From NCBI GenBank assembly GCA_038049695.1, contig CP142461.1:38334501-38398500 (forward strand): DNA of 64,000 bases, written 5' to 3'. A program made the position numbers and the translations under genes. The notes under the pieces are model-generated. The model was not told the origin of the DNA. It searched no databases and saw only the letters and a program-made list of their open reading frames with translations. The stretch comes from Cinnamomum chago (taxonomy: Eukaryota; Streptophyta; Magnoliopsida; Laurales; Lauraceae). How positions within the stretch are numbered: the stretch's first letter is position 1; each line of letters starts with the position of its first letter. Below, in pieces: positions 29,322-40,003 of this stretch.

Positions 29322-31110
29322 TGAAAGTCCTTGGAATCCTAACCCTAGAGGGGGGGGTGAATAGGGTGAGCTACAATTGTGACCAATTTAGACTAATTTT
29401 AAATTACTTAACATAAACTAGTCACATGTGATGATTAACCATACAAAATGCGGAAGCTAATAAATGTATCACCACAAATGCAAGCACCACAACACCAAGG
29501 TTTATAGTGGTTCGGCCTCAATGCCTACGTCCACTACCGGCTTGTGATCCAATCACCCCACCGGATTTCCGCTATTTATGCTTTTAACTAGGCTAAGCAA
29601 TAACCCTTACAATGTTGTTTTTCTAGGCTAAACAACAACCTCTCAATGTGCTTTTATAGGCTAAGCAATAACCTTTACAAAATGCTTTTCTTAGGCTAAG
29701 CAATAACCTTACAAGATGTTTTTCTTAGGCTAAGCAATAACCTTACAAGATGCTTTTCTTAGGCTAAGCAATAACCTTACAAGATAGAATTTTTCTAAGA
29801 AAGTGTCTTCATAAAAGATCACTCTAATAGATACAATTTAAGCTCAATGAAATTGCCTCTTAATTAGGCGGATTTGAAAGTTTAAAACAAACTCACACAA
29901 ACACTATATGAATGCAAAGGTGAATGCTCATGATGTGTGTGTGTGATAACTTCAATCAAGTTTAAAAAGAAGGCTTATTCAAATGTATGCCCAAAGCATT
30001 TCAAAGTTTAAGACACATAAAAGATTTGATTGAAGTTTAATGCAAATCACATGTATGTAAAATAACTTGTTAATGATATGAAAATCAAAGAATCACAAGT
30101 TGTATGAAAATGACTAACTTAGAACATGTGATGCATGTGCAAAGTTGTTTTCAAAACCAAATTAATTTTACTAATGTTTAAATGAATGAAAACAACAAAT
30201 TATGTTTCAACCAAGAAAATGAATCATGCTATATAAAGGAAATCAAAGATTTAGGCTAAGCATGATTAAGAAGATTTAAAAACAACTTGGATGAAACCAA
30301 GGTGAAGAATCCAATCTTAATTAGATCAAAGATTAGGAGAAGAATGGATTCAACACATCATAGTTATCATGCACAAAATCATTTACCAATAGCTTAAATA
30401 AAACATGAAAACTATGATTAAGAGAGGTAGAGCTTACTTGGTGGTTTAACTCATTAATCCAAGCTTTAGCTCTCCTAATGACCCTCTAGCCTTTCCAACT
30501 TCATCCCCTTTCTATGGCTCCAAAATGCTCTCAAAAGTTCATGTATCAAGCCTTAAAAAAGGTTGGAAAAGAATGGACTTTATAGCCAAAAAGTGTCCAA
30601 CGGCTAGTCCTCGGTCGACCATGAAACCGGCCTCGGTCGACCATGAACACACAACGGTCAAAAAAGTGACCGTTTGAAAAACTGCTTTTAGCGGCGGACA
30701 CAGAAACCGCCGGTAAAAGTGGTTTTTCCGCCGCTAAAGGTCCTGTTTTCCCAAAAATGTATTTTTTTAAAGTAATTTTTGTTGGGAATTTTTTGGGCCA
30801 TTAAATCAAGCTTGAAAACATGTTTTAAATCATTCTAAGGGTTTTTAAAACATGAACCACACAAAGCCTAAAAAGATTTGAAAACTTTAGAAACAAAGGC
30901 TAGCTTGATTTCTTAAAATTCTTTTCTAAAAACCAATGCATCCAAGATTGAAAACAAAACATGCATAAATCAAAACTTTTACAACTCTTAAAAACCATGC
31001 ATGTATAAAACAAGATTTCAAGATTTCTTTAAATCAAAGCAAGTGAGTAAATCAAATGATGCTTAAATGATTATGCATCCATCAAATTGTAATCTACAAA
31101 ATTCCTAACA
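29322..31110 (-). repeat. T3 5' LTR
   Basis: It is 1789 bp. Differences from the 3' LTR that I can see: GGGATCC/GGAATCC, one G in the poly-G run, CCACTAT/CCGCTAT, TTCACAA/TTCATAA, TAATCAT/TAATGAT, AAACAGG/AAACCGG and TTGCAATC/TTGTAATC. Confidence 0.93.
30578..30740 (-). promoter_or_regulatory. T3 5' LTR promoter module
   Basis: On the + strand: CTTTATAG (TATA of the minus strand, 30578-30585), TCCAACGGCT (30596-30605), two CTCGGTCGACCA half-palindromes (30610-30645), AACGGTCA...TGACCGTT (30653-30674), then a different inverted repeat, TTTAGCGGCGGA near 30688 against TCCGCCGCTAAA near 30727. This last cassette replaces the GGTCGACC pair found at the same place in the other T LTRs. Confidence 0.65.
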
Positions 31111-31122
31111 GTGACACTTACA

Positions 31123-31138
31123 ATCTCCCCCTTTGTCA
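31123..31138 (-). other. Cop-C polypurine tract
   Basis: The minus strand reads GACAAAGGGGGAGAT directly before the 3' LTR start TGTAAG. Further tracts of the same kind (GGGGGAG) occur on the minus strand near 31372, 31389 and 31428. Confidence 0.85.
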
Positions 31139-31822
31139 ATTTCATGACAAAATCATTTAGCTAATACAAGTTTACAAGAGATATCGAAAACAACTCAAAG
31201 AACAACCATACGCTAAGTGCCAGACCTTTTACAACTGAAAAACAAATACAAGAACAAAAAGGAATCAAGACTAGTACTCATAGCTCTTCATATGAGATTG
31301 AGAAGATGACCCTGTAGAAGCACAACACTAACAAACAGAGATTAAAAGCATGAGAAATAGAGATGGATTCTCCCCCTGAGATGAATCCTCCCCCTTAATT
31401 TATACCTGTAAACTTAAACCATACTCCCCCTTTTTGTCACAAATTGAAAAAAAAGAAAGAAAACAACCATGGATGTATAGAAGACAGACAATAAAGGCAA
31501 GCAGATAATAGACAATGAAAGTATAAAAGCAGTTAAGCACTAATACCATAAAAATATCCATATCAGGTTAGAGTGACATCCATAGATAGTAAACATCATA
31601 AGTTTAAACAAAAAAACCATAGGAGGGGCAACCACAAGCCAAAAGAATACCACCAAAAAGAGTACAACCAATAAAAACACATGTGGCTTAGAATTCCCAA
31701 AAGAACTAATCCGATGGAGGTGAAGGAGACGGAGGCATGATAGTAGCATCTTGGGTTCTACAAGCCTTTGACAGTCCACTGAGATATTTGAGAGTTTTAT
31801 TTAGAAGCTTTTCGGTTTTGGA
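31139..31822 (-). other. Cop-C 3' internal region, no gene
   Basis: This is non-coding sequence between the extra ORF and the polypurine tract, with several polypurine strings. A short ORF at 31540-31779 has no support. Confidence 0.6.
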
Positions 31823-32890
31823 CTAATTGCGTTCGAAAGCATCCAACTGTTTTTCAACACTCCGGGGAACAGATGAAGAAGGAGCCTGTCGATGTGAAGA
31901 AGAAGGATCGAGCCCTGCAGGTGCCTGATGTTGTGGGGCTAAAGGAGCTTGGGGTTGAGGATGAGGGGTTACATTCCCTGCTTCTTCATTTGGAAAGAGA
32001 TTCATCTGAATTAGATTAGCAGGCCTAAAAGGTGCATGAGAAATAGGAGGCTCATTTGGGCAGAAAACACCAAGAGAACGAGCTATTTGAGAAATGAGGA
32101 AGCCAAAAGGGATTGTTGTCTTAGAGGAAGTGGACAGGTGAAAGCGAACCACAGTTCTACATATAAGAGAGGGAAGACACATTTGAACACCTGACACCAC
32201 TTTGGAAAGGACATTTACCATATAAGCAGTTAATTCAGTCCGATCTCCTTTACAAGGATAGACATTGAAAGTGAAGAGGTGGTGCAACAACCTGAATTTG
32301 GGAATCAAAGATCCTAACGGAAGGAAGTTCTTGCGATCCCATTTAACAAAATGACCACAGAGAACTAGAGTAGCTTGGGCCTTTTTAGCTTCAGTGAGGG
32401 TGTCAGACACCATGGAAAGGCCATCAGGGTTCACTGGAATATTCATGATTGATGAGATAAGATCGGGGTCAACCGTAACTACTTTGTTTCGAAAGGCAAT
32501 TGTTAAGGAGCAAGAGTCAACGAAAGATACTGCACTAGTGATTGAAGCAAACATGCCAAAAACAAGAGACGGATAGGCTTTGTCCCCCCAGTCTAAGATG
32601 TTTTCCCATCCAACCGGAGCAAGAATGGTTGCTGACTCATGGGGATTTACTACATTGCGCAAAGTGCATCTTTCAACCATGATCGATCTAGTTTTCAAAG
32701 CAGCCAGCATTTGGGCATTGGGTTTGAGAACAGTAGAGCCCGGCTGTGGTGAAGGGGAAGAAGGAGGGGTAAGAGAAGGAGAGGTGGATTGAGAGGGTGA
32801 GGGAGATCTTTTTCTACGAGAAGAGGAGGCAGTAGTGGATCGTCCTCGTTTAGCAGGGCGGTTCACAGCTATTTTCATTCGTGGAGGCAT
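31823..32890 (-). CDS. Cop-C extra ORF downstream of pol (355 aa)
   Basis: This is an intact ORF in the same orientation as gag-pol, starting at ATG 32890 (MPPRMKIAVNRPAKRGRST); the frame is open a few codons further up but without an ATG. Residues 1-65 are basic and Ser/Pro-rich. Residues about 80-290 form one globular domain with the features LDWGDKAYPSLVFGMFA, VDPDLISSIMNIPV, LLHHLFTFNVYPCKGDRTEL, LPSLICRTVVRF and IPFGFLISQIARSLGV. This pattern (Leu-Pro-Ser-Leu-Ile, then Pro-x-Gly-x-Leu-Ile) is what I associate with the 'putative plant transposon protein' family; I could not confirm it by search. The C-terminus is Pro/Gln/Ser-rich. No membrane span is seen, so it is not an obvious envelope protein. 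It is intact although gag-pol is broken, and it has its own promoter-like region upstream. Confidence 0.7.
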   Translation of the reverse strand: MPPRMKIAVNRPAKRGRSTTASSSRRKRSPSPSQSTSPSLTPPSSPSPQPGSTVLKPNAQMLAALKTRSIMVERCTLRNVVNPHESATILAPVGWENILDWGDKAYPSLVFGMFASITSAVSFVDSCSLTIAFRNKVVTVDPDLISSIMNIPVNPDGLSMVSDTLTEAKKAQATLVLCGHFVKWDRKNFLPLGSLIPKFRLLHHLFTFNVYPCKGDRTELTAYMVNVLSKVVSGVQMCLPSLICRTVVRFHLSTSSKTTIPFGFLISQIARSLGVFCPNEPPISHAPFRPANLIQMNLFPNEEAGNVTPHPQPQAPLAPQHQAPAGLDPSSSHRQAPSSSVPRSVEKQLDAFERN

Positions 32891-33069
32891 TTTTACAAAC
32901 ACTTGGTGCACAAGAAAACACTAGGAAGAAGAAAACACAGCACAGAGCAAAAAGGCAGGATTTAGAAGAAACAAGGAAGAGAGAATGAGAAGACAATAAG
33001 TAATAGGATGAAAGAAACCAATGGAAGAGGTTGGAAAGAGAGAAAAAAAAGAAAAACACAAAACGAAAC

Positions 33070-33310
33070 AGATACTGTTAACAAAATGGAAAAAAAAATA
33101 ATTCTAAAGAACTGAAATATAAGAGAAAAAGAAGGGAAGATACCTTGAAGGAAGAAAGAAGATGAGGACCAGATAAGTAGCAACGAAGCAGACCAAAGAA
33201 GGAAGAGAACAGAGCTAACCGAATGAAAACAGGGAAAAGAAAAGCAACTTATAAAAGGGCGCAGGCCCAGAATGCGGTTAGCCGCCTGAATTTTCACGGC
33301 TAGCCGAAAA
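33070..33310 (-). promoter_or_regulatory. Internal promoter and leader intron for the Cop-C extra ORF
   Basis: Reading on the minus strand: CGGCTAGCCG (33306-33297), CGGCTAACCG (33284-33275), TATA as TTTTATAA (33256-33249), a pyrimidine-rich leader, a donor AAG|GTATCT at 33144/33143, and acceptor candidates TATTTCAG (about 33113) or GTTAACAG (about 33076). The ORF follows at 32890. The palindromes are the same as in the Cop-C LTR promoter. Promoter and splicing are inferred. Confidence 0.55.
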
Positions 33311-33367
33311 TCCCCCTTTTTTTTTTAAATAAAAGAGCTACTTAACTAAATAAACAAGCAAGGGGCA

Positions 33368-36300
33368 TCATCCAATATCACAAACACCAATGGATTTTCG
33401 CATATTTTCAAATTTAGAAACATCCAAGGGTTTTGTTAAAATGTCTGCAAGTTGTTTTTCTGTAGGGATATGCTCCAAAACTATGACTCCTTCTTCAACC
33501 AATTCTCTAATGAAATGATGTCTAATATCAATATGTTTGGTTCTAGAGTGTTGGAAGGTATTTTTGGAGATATTGATAGCACTAGTGTTATCACAGTATA
33601 AGTTCATGCTACATTGTTCAATACCATTGTCTTTGAGCATTTGTCTCATCCAGAGCATTTGAGTACAACCACTGTCAGCTGCTATATATTCTGCTTCAGC
33701 TGTAGATAAGGAGATGGATGATTGTTTCTTGTTGTGCCAGGCAACAAGGCAGTTTCCTAGGTAAAAGCACCCACCGCTAGTAGATTTTCTATCATCCACA
33801 TTTCCAGCCCAATCGGCGTCTGAGTATCCAGCAATGCAAGTAGATGAGTCATATGGATACCATAAGCCATATCCTGAAGTCCCTGAAACATATCTAATGA
33901 TTCTTTTAACAGCTTTCAAATGAATTTCTTTGGGATCGGATTGATATCTGGCACAAGCTCCTACACTGAATGCTATATCAGGTCTACTGGCTGTAAGATA
34001 TAATAAGCTTCCTATCATGCTCCTATACAGACAAGAATCAACACTATTACCACTCGACTCTCTAGATAATTTGATTGTTGTGCTCATGGGTGTGTTCATG
34101 TGCTTGGCTGAGTCTAATCCAAGCCTTTTGATTAATTCTTTAGCATATTTGGTTTAGGAAATAAACAGACCATCAGATAATTGTTTAACTTGTAATCCTA
34201 GAAAGAAATTAAGTTCACCAACCATACTCATTTCAAATTCAGATTTCATAAGATTAGCAAACTTTTTTGTGGGATCATTACAAGTAGAACCAAACACTAT
34301 ATCATCAACATAAATTTGAGCAATCAAAATATTATCATTGTTTGTTTGAATAAAGAGAGTTTTATCCACACTACCCCTTTCAAAGCTTTGATCAATTAAG
34401 AATTGAGTAAGCCTCTCATACCAAGCTCTAGGGGCTTGTTTGAGACCATAGAGAGCCTTTCTAAGATGATACACATGGTTAGGCTTCTTAAGGTCTTCAA
34501 ACCCTTTGGGCTGCTCAACATAAACTTCCTCTTCCAAAATACCATTTAGAAAAGCACTTTTGACATCCATTTGATATAGTTTAAATTTCAAAGAACAAGC
34601 AATGGCAAGAAGGATTCTAATGGATTCAAGTCTAGCAACAGGAGCAAAAGTTCCTTCAATTTGAGACTACCCTTGAGCAACCAGCCTGGCCTTGTTTCTA
34701 ACAATGGTACTATTTTCATCAAGTTTATTTCTGTAAATCCACTTGGTACCTACAACATTTTTGTCATCAGGTCTAGGCACTAGATCCCAAACTTTATTTC
34801 TAGCAAATTGATTTAACTCTTCTTGCATGGCATTTATCCAATTATCATCAGAAAAAGCTTCATCAACATTTTTAGGTTCAAAAGTAGAAGTAAAGTAAAG
34901 ATAGCTAACAATGTTTTCTAATTGTCTTCTAGTCTTGACACCAGCCAAAGGATCTCCCAGAATTTGGTTCATAGAATGATGTTTCACATTTACCAAATCC
35001 TTAGAGGTTGGAGACTCATCCAGTCTTTCAGTTGGGACATTTATCTCATCATTATCAAGGTTTTCTTGATGACTGAAATCATTTAGTTTGTCATCAATGA
35101 CTACATTTATGGATTCTTGAATGGCTCCAGTGTTTATATTTAACACTCTGTAGGCACGACTGTTTTGAGAATAGCCAATGAAGATGCTTTCATCACTTTT
35201 AGAATCAAATTTGCTCAAGTGTTCTCTGTCCTTGAGTATATAGCACTTGCTACCAAAAATTTTAAAGTAGCTAATGTTGGGCCTTCTCTCATGCCATAAT
35301 TCATAAGCAGTTTTATCCAAGCCAGTTCTCAAGTATACCCTGTTTATGATATGACAAGCTGTACTAACTGCTTCAGCCCATAGATCTCTAGGAACATTCT
35401 TTCCATGAAGCATAACTGTGGCCATTTCTTGTAAGACTCGATTCTTTCTTTCAGCAATACCATTTTGTTGAGGAGTTTTAGGGGTAGAAAATTCATGGTG
35501 AATTCCATACTTATCACAATATTTTTCAAACTTTGTATTTTCAAATTCACCACCATGATCACTTCTTATTCGAGCAACTGCTCTTCCTTTTTCAACTTGG
35601 ATCCTTTTCACAATCTTTTTAAATTCAGCATAAGCATCAGATTTCTCTCTTAGAAATGCAACCCAAGTGAATCTAGAATAATCATCAACAATAACAATAA
35701 AGTATCTTTTGCCCCCTTTACTCCTTTTCTTAGTTGGACCGACCAGGTCCATATGGAGAAGCTCTAGAGATCTAGAGGTCTTTAGAGACTTGGTCTTTTT
35801 GTGAGAGTTTCTGATTTGTTTACCTTTTTGACATTCTCCACAAACTATTTTTGACTCTTTGCTGATTTTTGGAAGACCCTTAACATACTTGTTCAATTTG
35901 GATAGGTCTCTAAAGTTCACATGTCCAAGTCTTTTATGCCATAGTTGAACTTCATCAAGATGAGCAATGTGACAGGCTGAACTGGATGATTCTTTGTGGT
36001 TACTAATAACATAACAGTTGTCATTGATTCTAAGGCCTCTTAGAATAACCTTTCCATTTTTGGAAATCTCACAACCATCACTACTAAAGTTAACAACATG
36101 ATCTTTATCACATATTTGAGAAATACTTAGTAAGTTATGTTTCAAACCAATGGCATACAAAACATTTTCAATAACAGGCATGTTTCGAACATTCAAAGTA
36201 CCCTTACCAACAACTTTAGCAACATTTCCATCACCAAAAGTGACAGTTCCACCCTCATATTCATTTAAGGATGAGAAATGTGCTCTATCCCCAGTCATGT

Positions 36301-37936
36301 GTCTAGAGCATCCACTATCTAGGTACCACAAGGATTGGTCAATAGCTTTAAGAGCTGTGTGAACAACTAGGCTTTTGTTCTTGGGAACCCATATGAATCT
36401 TTGGGTGACAGGGATTGCACTAGGACCTTGAGATTTAGCTCTGTTAGGATTTTGTTGGTGACAAGATTTCTTAGAGTAGTTTTCAGTAGATTTAACAGTT
36501 CTTGTATGATTGTGGAATTGCAACTTTAGAAGACCACTTTGTTTCATCAACATATTTAATTGTTGAGAGAAAGAGTGAATGATAGAGTTGTTTTGAAAAG
36601 ATGTTTTAGTTTGTTTATCTTTATGAGGGCTGACATAAGTTTTGGTGGACTGTCTTTTCATTTGTTTCATTTTGCACTCATACTTGTCATGTCCTTTGCT
36701 CCCACATGAATAACATGTAATTTCAGAATTGTTTTGGCTACTAGAGGAAGCTTCTCCTTTCACAAACACAGTAAAGGCATTAGGATTAGATTTGTCTTCT
36801 TTGTTGAATCCTAGCCCAGTTTTGTCTCTATGATATTTACCCATTTTAAAAAGTCTTTCAAAATTTTCTTCTCCATGTGTAAAAGAATATTCATACTTCT
36901 CTTTGAACCATTTCAGACGAGTGACTTCATCCCTTAATTGAGTGTTTAGTTCTTTTAGAGTTTCAGCTTCTTTTTCATCTCTTTTGATTTTGATTAAATT
37001 TTCATTAGCAATTTGAAATTTAGAATTAACTTCTTTTAGTTCAGTTGCTAAGATATTATTTTCATCAGTTAAGGTTTCAATTTTGTCTTTTAAGACTTTG
37101 TTCTTAGATTTTTGTTTGCTCATGGCATCAATCAATTTGCAGCTTTCCTCATAAAGTCTATCATATGTAACTTGAGGATCTTCATCTTCTTTTTCATTTT
37201 CTGAGCTGTCATAATCAGACTCAGACTCATTCCTAGATTTCTCAATATCAGTTGTTCTAGAATTTTCTGATATCTCAAGTGATGGATCACACACTGTTCT
37301 GGCCATTAGTATAGTGTAATTTTCTGTCTCATCTTTGTGTGATTCATCTGAGTCTGATTCAGCTGCTGAAGATTCATCCCATGTTGCCACAAGAGTCTTT
37401 TTCTTATCTTTCCTTTCAATTGGACACTCAGTAGATATGTGACCAAACTTTTGACAGTTATAGCATTTTACTTTTCCGGATTGATACTTAGAAGAGGAGC
37501 TGGCTTTGTTTTTACTTTTATCAAATGGTCTCTCCTTTCTGTTAAACTTAGAAGTCTTTTTCTTAAATTGTCTTAAGAATCTTTTAGTAAGTAAAGCAAC
37601 ATCTTCATCATCACTTTCATTTTCATTTCCTGATTCTTCTTTAGATGGAGATGGTTGGGAGACCTTCAAAGCTATAGATTTCTTCTCTTTGGATTTATTA
37701 GAAGCATTATTCATTTTCATCTCAAAGGTTCTAATGTTTCCCGACAGTTCCTCTACTTTCATAATTTCAGGGTCATTGTACTCCTCTATAGAAGTCACTT
37801 TGGAGTGAAATCTTTTAGGTAAAGACCTAAGGATTTTGCTACAAACTTTGCCTTCAGGGATTTGCTCACCGAGTGACCACTTCTCATTAACGATTACCAT
37901 AAGCTTAATTTGTTCAAAAGTCATCAAACATTTCAT
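33368..37936 (-). pseudogene. Cop-C Gag C-half, protease, integrase, RT, RNase H
   Basis: This is a Ty1/copia polyprotein with the order PR-IN-RT-RH. In the 1089-codon part: zinc knuckle CYNCQKFGHISTEC (about residue 158), acidic stretch, coiled coil (255-345), second knuckle CYSCGSKGHDKYEC (408), protease DSG (540), integrase zinc residues H667/H671/C699/C702 and Asp 729, Asp 793, Glu 828. RT has YVDDIVFGS; RNase H has DWAGNVDDRKSTSG and AEAEYIAADSG and ends at VCDIG. Two knuckles and a long Gag coiled coil fit the SIRE lineage. Breaks: a frameshift near 37914-37936, a TAG at 34669-34667 in RT with a few residues missing after it, and a TAA at 34156-34154. It is not functional as it stands. 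Confidence 0.9.
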
Positions 37937-38351
37937 CTTCTCTCATTCTTAGAGATTCGAATTGGGAGGTTAGCATTTGAAGCTTGGCTCTCTTAACAAT
38001 GGTGGATCCTTCATAATTTGTTTCCAACAGCTCCCAAGCTTGCTTAGATGTGGTACATGTCATAATCTTTTTGAATTCTTCAACATTCATGGCACATGAT
38101 ATGACATTCAAAGCCTTAGCATCATAGTCTCTCAAAGCTTTTTGACTAGCTATCCATCTGGCCTTTGGAAGAGGCTTGACAGTGCCATCTTCAGCTGTGA
38201 AGGTAGGAGGGGTCCATCCATCCTCCATAGCATCCCACACCTCACCACAAATGGATTTGAGAAACACGGTCATTCGGGCTTTCCAAAAGGCATAGTTAGT
38301 ACCATCAAACAATGGTGGTCTGTTTACTACACTACCCTCTGGATTAGACAT
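37914..38351 (-). pseudogene. Cop-C Gag N-terminal part
   Basis: This is the first 145 codons of Gag from ATG 38351 (MSNPEGSVVNRPPLFDGTNY). Typical copia Gag features are FDGTNYAFWKARM, the Trp-rich VWDAMEDGW and SKQAWELLETNYEGS. The frame ends at 37914 after MFDDF; the rest of Gag continues in another frame from 37936. The overlap is 23 nt with no slippery heptamer that I recognise, so I read it as a mutation. Confidence 0.88.
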
Positions 38352-38411
38352 TGGCACAATAGAAAAGGAGAAAGATCAACTCTGGGTTGTGAGACCACAA
38401 CGGAGTAACCC

Positions 38412-38423
38412 GCTCTGATACCA
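38412..38423 (-). other. Cop-C primer binding site, tRNA-iMet
   Basis: The minus strand reads TGGTATCAGAGC, two bases inside the 5' LTR edge (38426). Confidence 0.93.
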
Positions 38424-38425
38424 AT

Positions 38426-39998
38426 TGAAAGTGTAGGCTATGGCCAATGACTAAGTCCTAGAGGGGGAGGGGGGTGAATAGGACTAAGGGAGTCAATTAC
38501 CAATTTTAAGACTTTTTAGGGCTCTTTTAATAAAATCGGAACAGATAACAGAACAAACATAAGAAGAGAAAGACTTAATTAGCATATGTGTTCATCAAGA
38601 CAGCTTAAGCAATAGCTAAGAGATACAATTAGATGAGAGTAGATAAGCACAAGTGTGTGTGTGTCTATTGAATCTTAGTGATGACCCATCATACATAACA
38701 AATCCCACAATATAAATATAGAAATGAAGATCATGCCACAAAGAATAGACACAGGAAAATTATAGTGGTTCAGTCACAAAGACTTACATCCACTCTCAAA
38801 GGTCACACAGACCCTTGGTTCCAATAAGAAGAATCACACTACATAAGCACTGATTCAACTATAATTTTGTTATCGAGGTTCGATCACTCAGATCTACTCC
38901 CCCTCACACAATTACAAGGTGATTTAGTTGCACAGATCCGAATCACCATCACTGATTGTAGAAGTTTAAAGAAGGGTGGACACTTGGCTTTGGTGTAGAT
39001 GGAAAGAGTTCTAAGGAGCGTTGACAGTAGTCGAAGCTTTCACCTCTTGACGACGCCTTGGAGTTGAGAAGGAAGCTTCCATAGTGTAGCACAACCAAGG
39101 TTCTGAGGTCTGGTCCTATAGGGTAACATGGATATGGCTTTCATGCACAGTAAGGGATCCTAGAGAAGCTCTTCTCCCACAACACACTCATCTTGGAGCT
39201 AATGAAGCTCTGGGATTTTCCTAAATATACTACATGAGTGTTTGGAGGAAGATTTGAGAGCTTAGATATGTTGGGAAGAAAATAGCATGCAAAAAGCTCT
39301 CTCAAAAGAGTCCTTAGGAAAGAAGAAAGAAGGTCCAAATATATAGAAAACATCCAACGGCTATATTGGTGGCTAGCCCCTTTAGACCAGCGACTAGCTG
39401 CTTTCAAATAACGGTCATAAAATTCAAACCAGGTTGGCTCACGGCAAGCCGCAGGAATAGTTGGGGGCTAGCCGTGAGGCAGCCGCAAGAGTGATCTGAC
39501 AAAAACATGCTCTCTGGAAAGCAAACCAAAATCCCACAGTTAGCACTGCGGCTAGGCATAGGTGCACTGGCGGCTAGTCGCAGGTGGACTGGCGGTTAGC
39601 CGCAGGAAGCACAGAAAAACATCCTGAGAAAAACATGCTTACTGGAAAGCTAACCGTGGGTCTGCCGGCTAGCCCTCTTGCAAGGGGTGGCTAGCCGCCA
39701 GGTGACCGTAGGGCCACCTGACCCTTTTTCAGAGGGTCTATTTAACAAGGATAGAAACCATGGATTTAAAACACATCTTTTTCCCAGGGATCTAAGGGTT
39801 TGGTTTGGGTATGAAAAACCTGAAAAGGTTGTCAAACACAAATGGAGACCTTCTTTGATGAATCCGGACTTTCCCACGACTTGATAATCCTTCTGAATGT
39901 GATCTTCCTTGAGGCACTTTGAGAGGCAAGAACTTTGGACCACATTAGCACAGAATTGACAAACCAAACTCAATGCACACAGACATGTGACACTTACA
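38426..39998 (-). repeat. Cop-C 5' LTR
   Basis: It is 1573 bp from TGAAAGTG to CACTTACA. It is uninterrupted and serves as reference for the broken 3' LTR. It shares with the T LTRs the TGAAAG end, the CCTAGAGGGGG(A)GGTGAATAGG tract and a TATAGTGGTTC...ACATCCACT segment near 38760-38790. Confidence 0.93.
39337..39710 (-). promoter_or_regulatory. Cop-C U3 promoter with GGCTAGCC palindrome cluster
   Basis: On the + strand: AAATATATAG (TATA of the minus strand, 39337-39346), TCCAACGGCT (39353-39362), GGCTAGCC (about 39371), AACGGTCA (about 39411), then GGGGGCTAGCCGTGAGG, CGGCTAGTCGC, CGGTTAGCCGC, CCGGCTAGCCC and TGGCTAGCCGCC up to about 39705. The order TATA, MSA-like site, palindromes, AACGGTCA, palindromes is the same as in the T LTRs. 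Confidence 0.65.
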
Positions 39999-40003
39999 GT
40001 GCT

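Larger units (their letters stand above)
23401..31110 (-). mobile_element. T3: complete gag-only LTR element
   Basis: The 7710-bp element on the minus strand has perfect target duplication gtgac (23396-23400 and 31111-31115). Its LTRs are 1788 and 1789 bp and nearly identical: I count six substitutions and one indel in a poly-G run. The internal region has a tRNA-iMet binding site, one gag-derived ORF with a single nonsense codon, then about 2.4 kb of A-rich non-coding sequence and a polypurine tract. There is no protease, integrase or reverse transcriptase, so it must depend on another element. It is inserted 7 bp from the end of the Cop-C 3' LTR. With an assumed 1.3e-8 substitutions per site per year, the LTR difference suggests about 0.1-0.15 million years. 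Confidence 0.92.
19281..39998 (-). mobile_element. Cop-C: SIRE-like Ty1/copia element with nested insertions
   Basis: This is a complete copia element on the minus strand. Its ends are TGAAAG (19281) and CTTACA (39998), with target duplication gtact (19276-19280) against gtgct (39999-40003), one mismatch. The 5' LTR is 38426-39998 (1573 bp). The 3' LTR (19281-31122) is split by a solo Tat LTR and by T3; its own pieces total about 1558 bp. The internal region (31123-38425) has a tRNA-iMet binding site, gag, pol, an extra ORF with its own promoter, and a polypurine tract. The LTRs differ at roughly one base in twenty over the stretch I compared (near 22107-22220 against the right LTR), so it is old. 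It lies in an intron of the Tat-B aORF. Confidence 0.9.

Noticed and set aside
37914..37936. Programmed frameshift in Cop-C Gag
   Set aside because: No slippery site is recognisable, copia elements of this type use a single frame, and other stops show general decay.
38412..38423. tRNA gene fragment
   Set aside because: The 12 bases are the primer binding site complementary to a tRNA end; no tRNA body is present.
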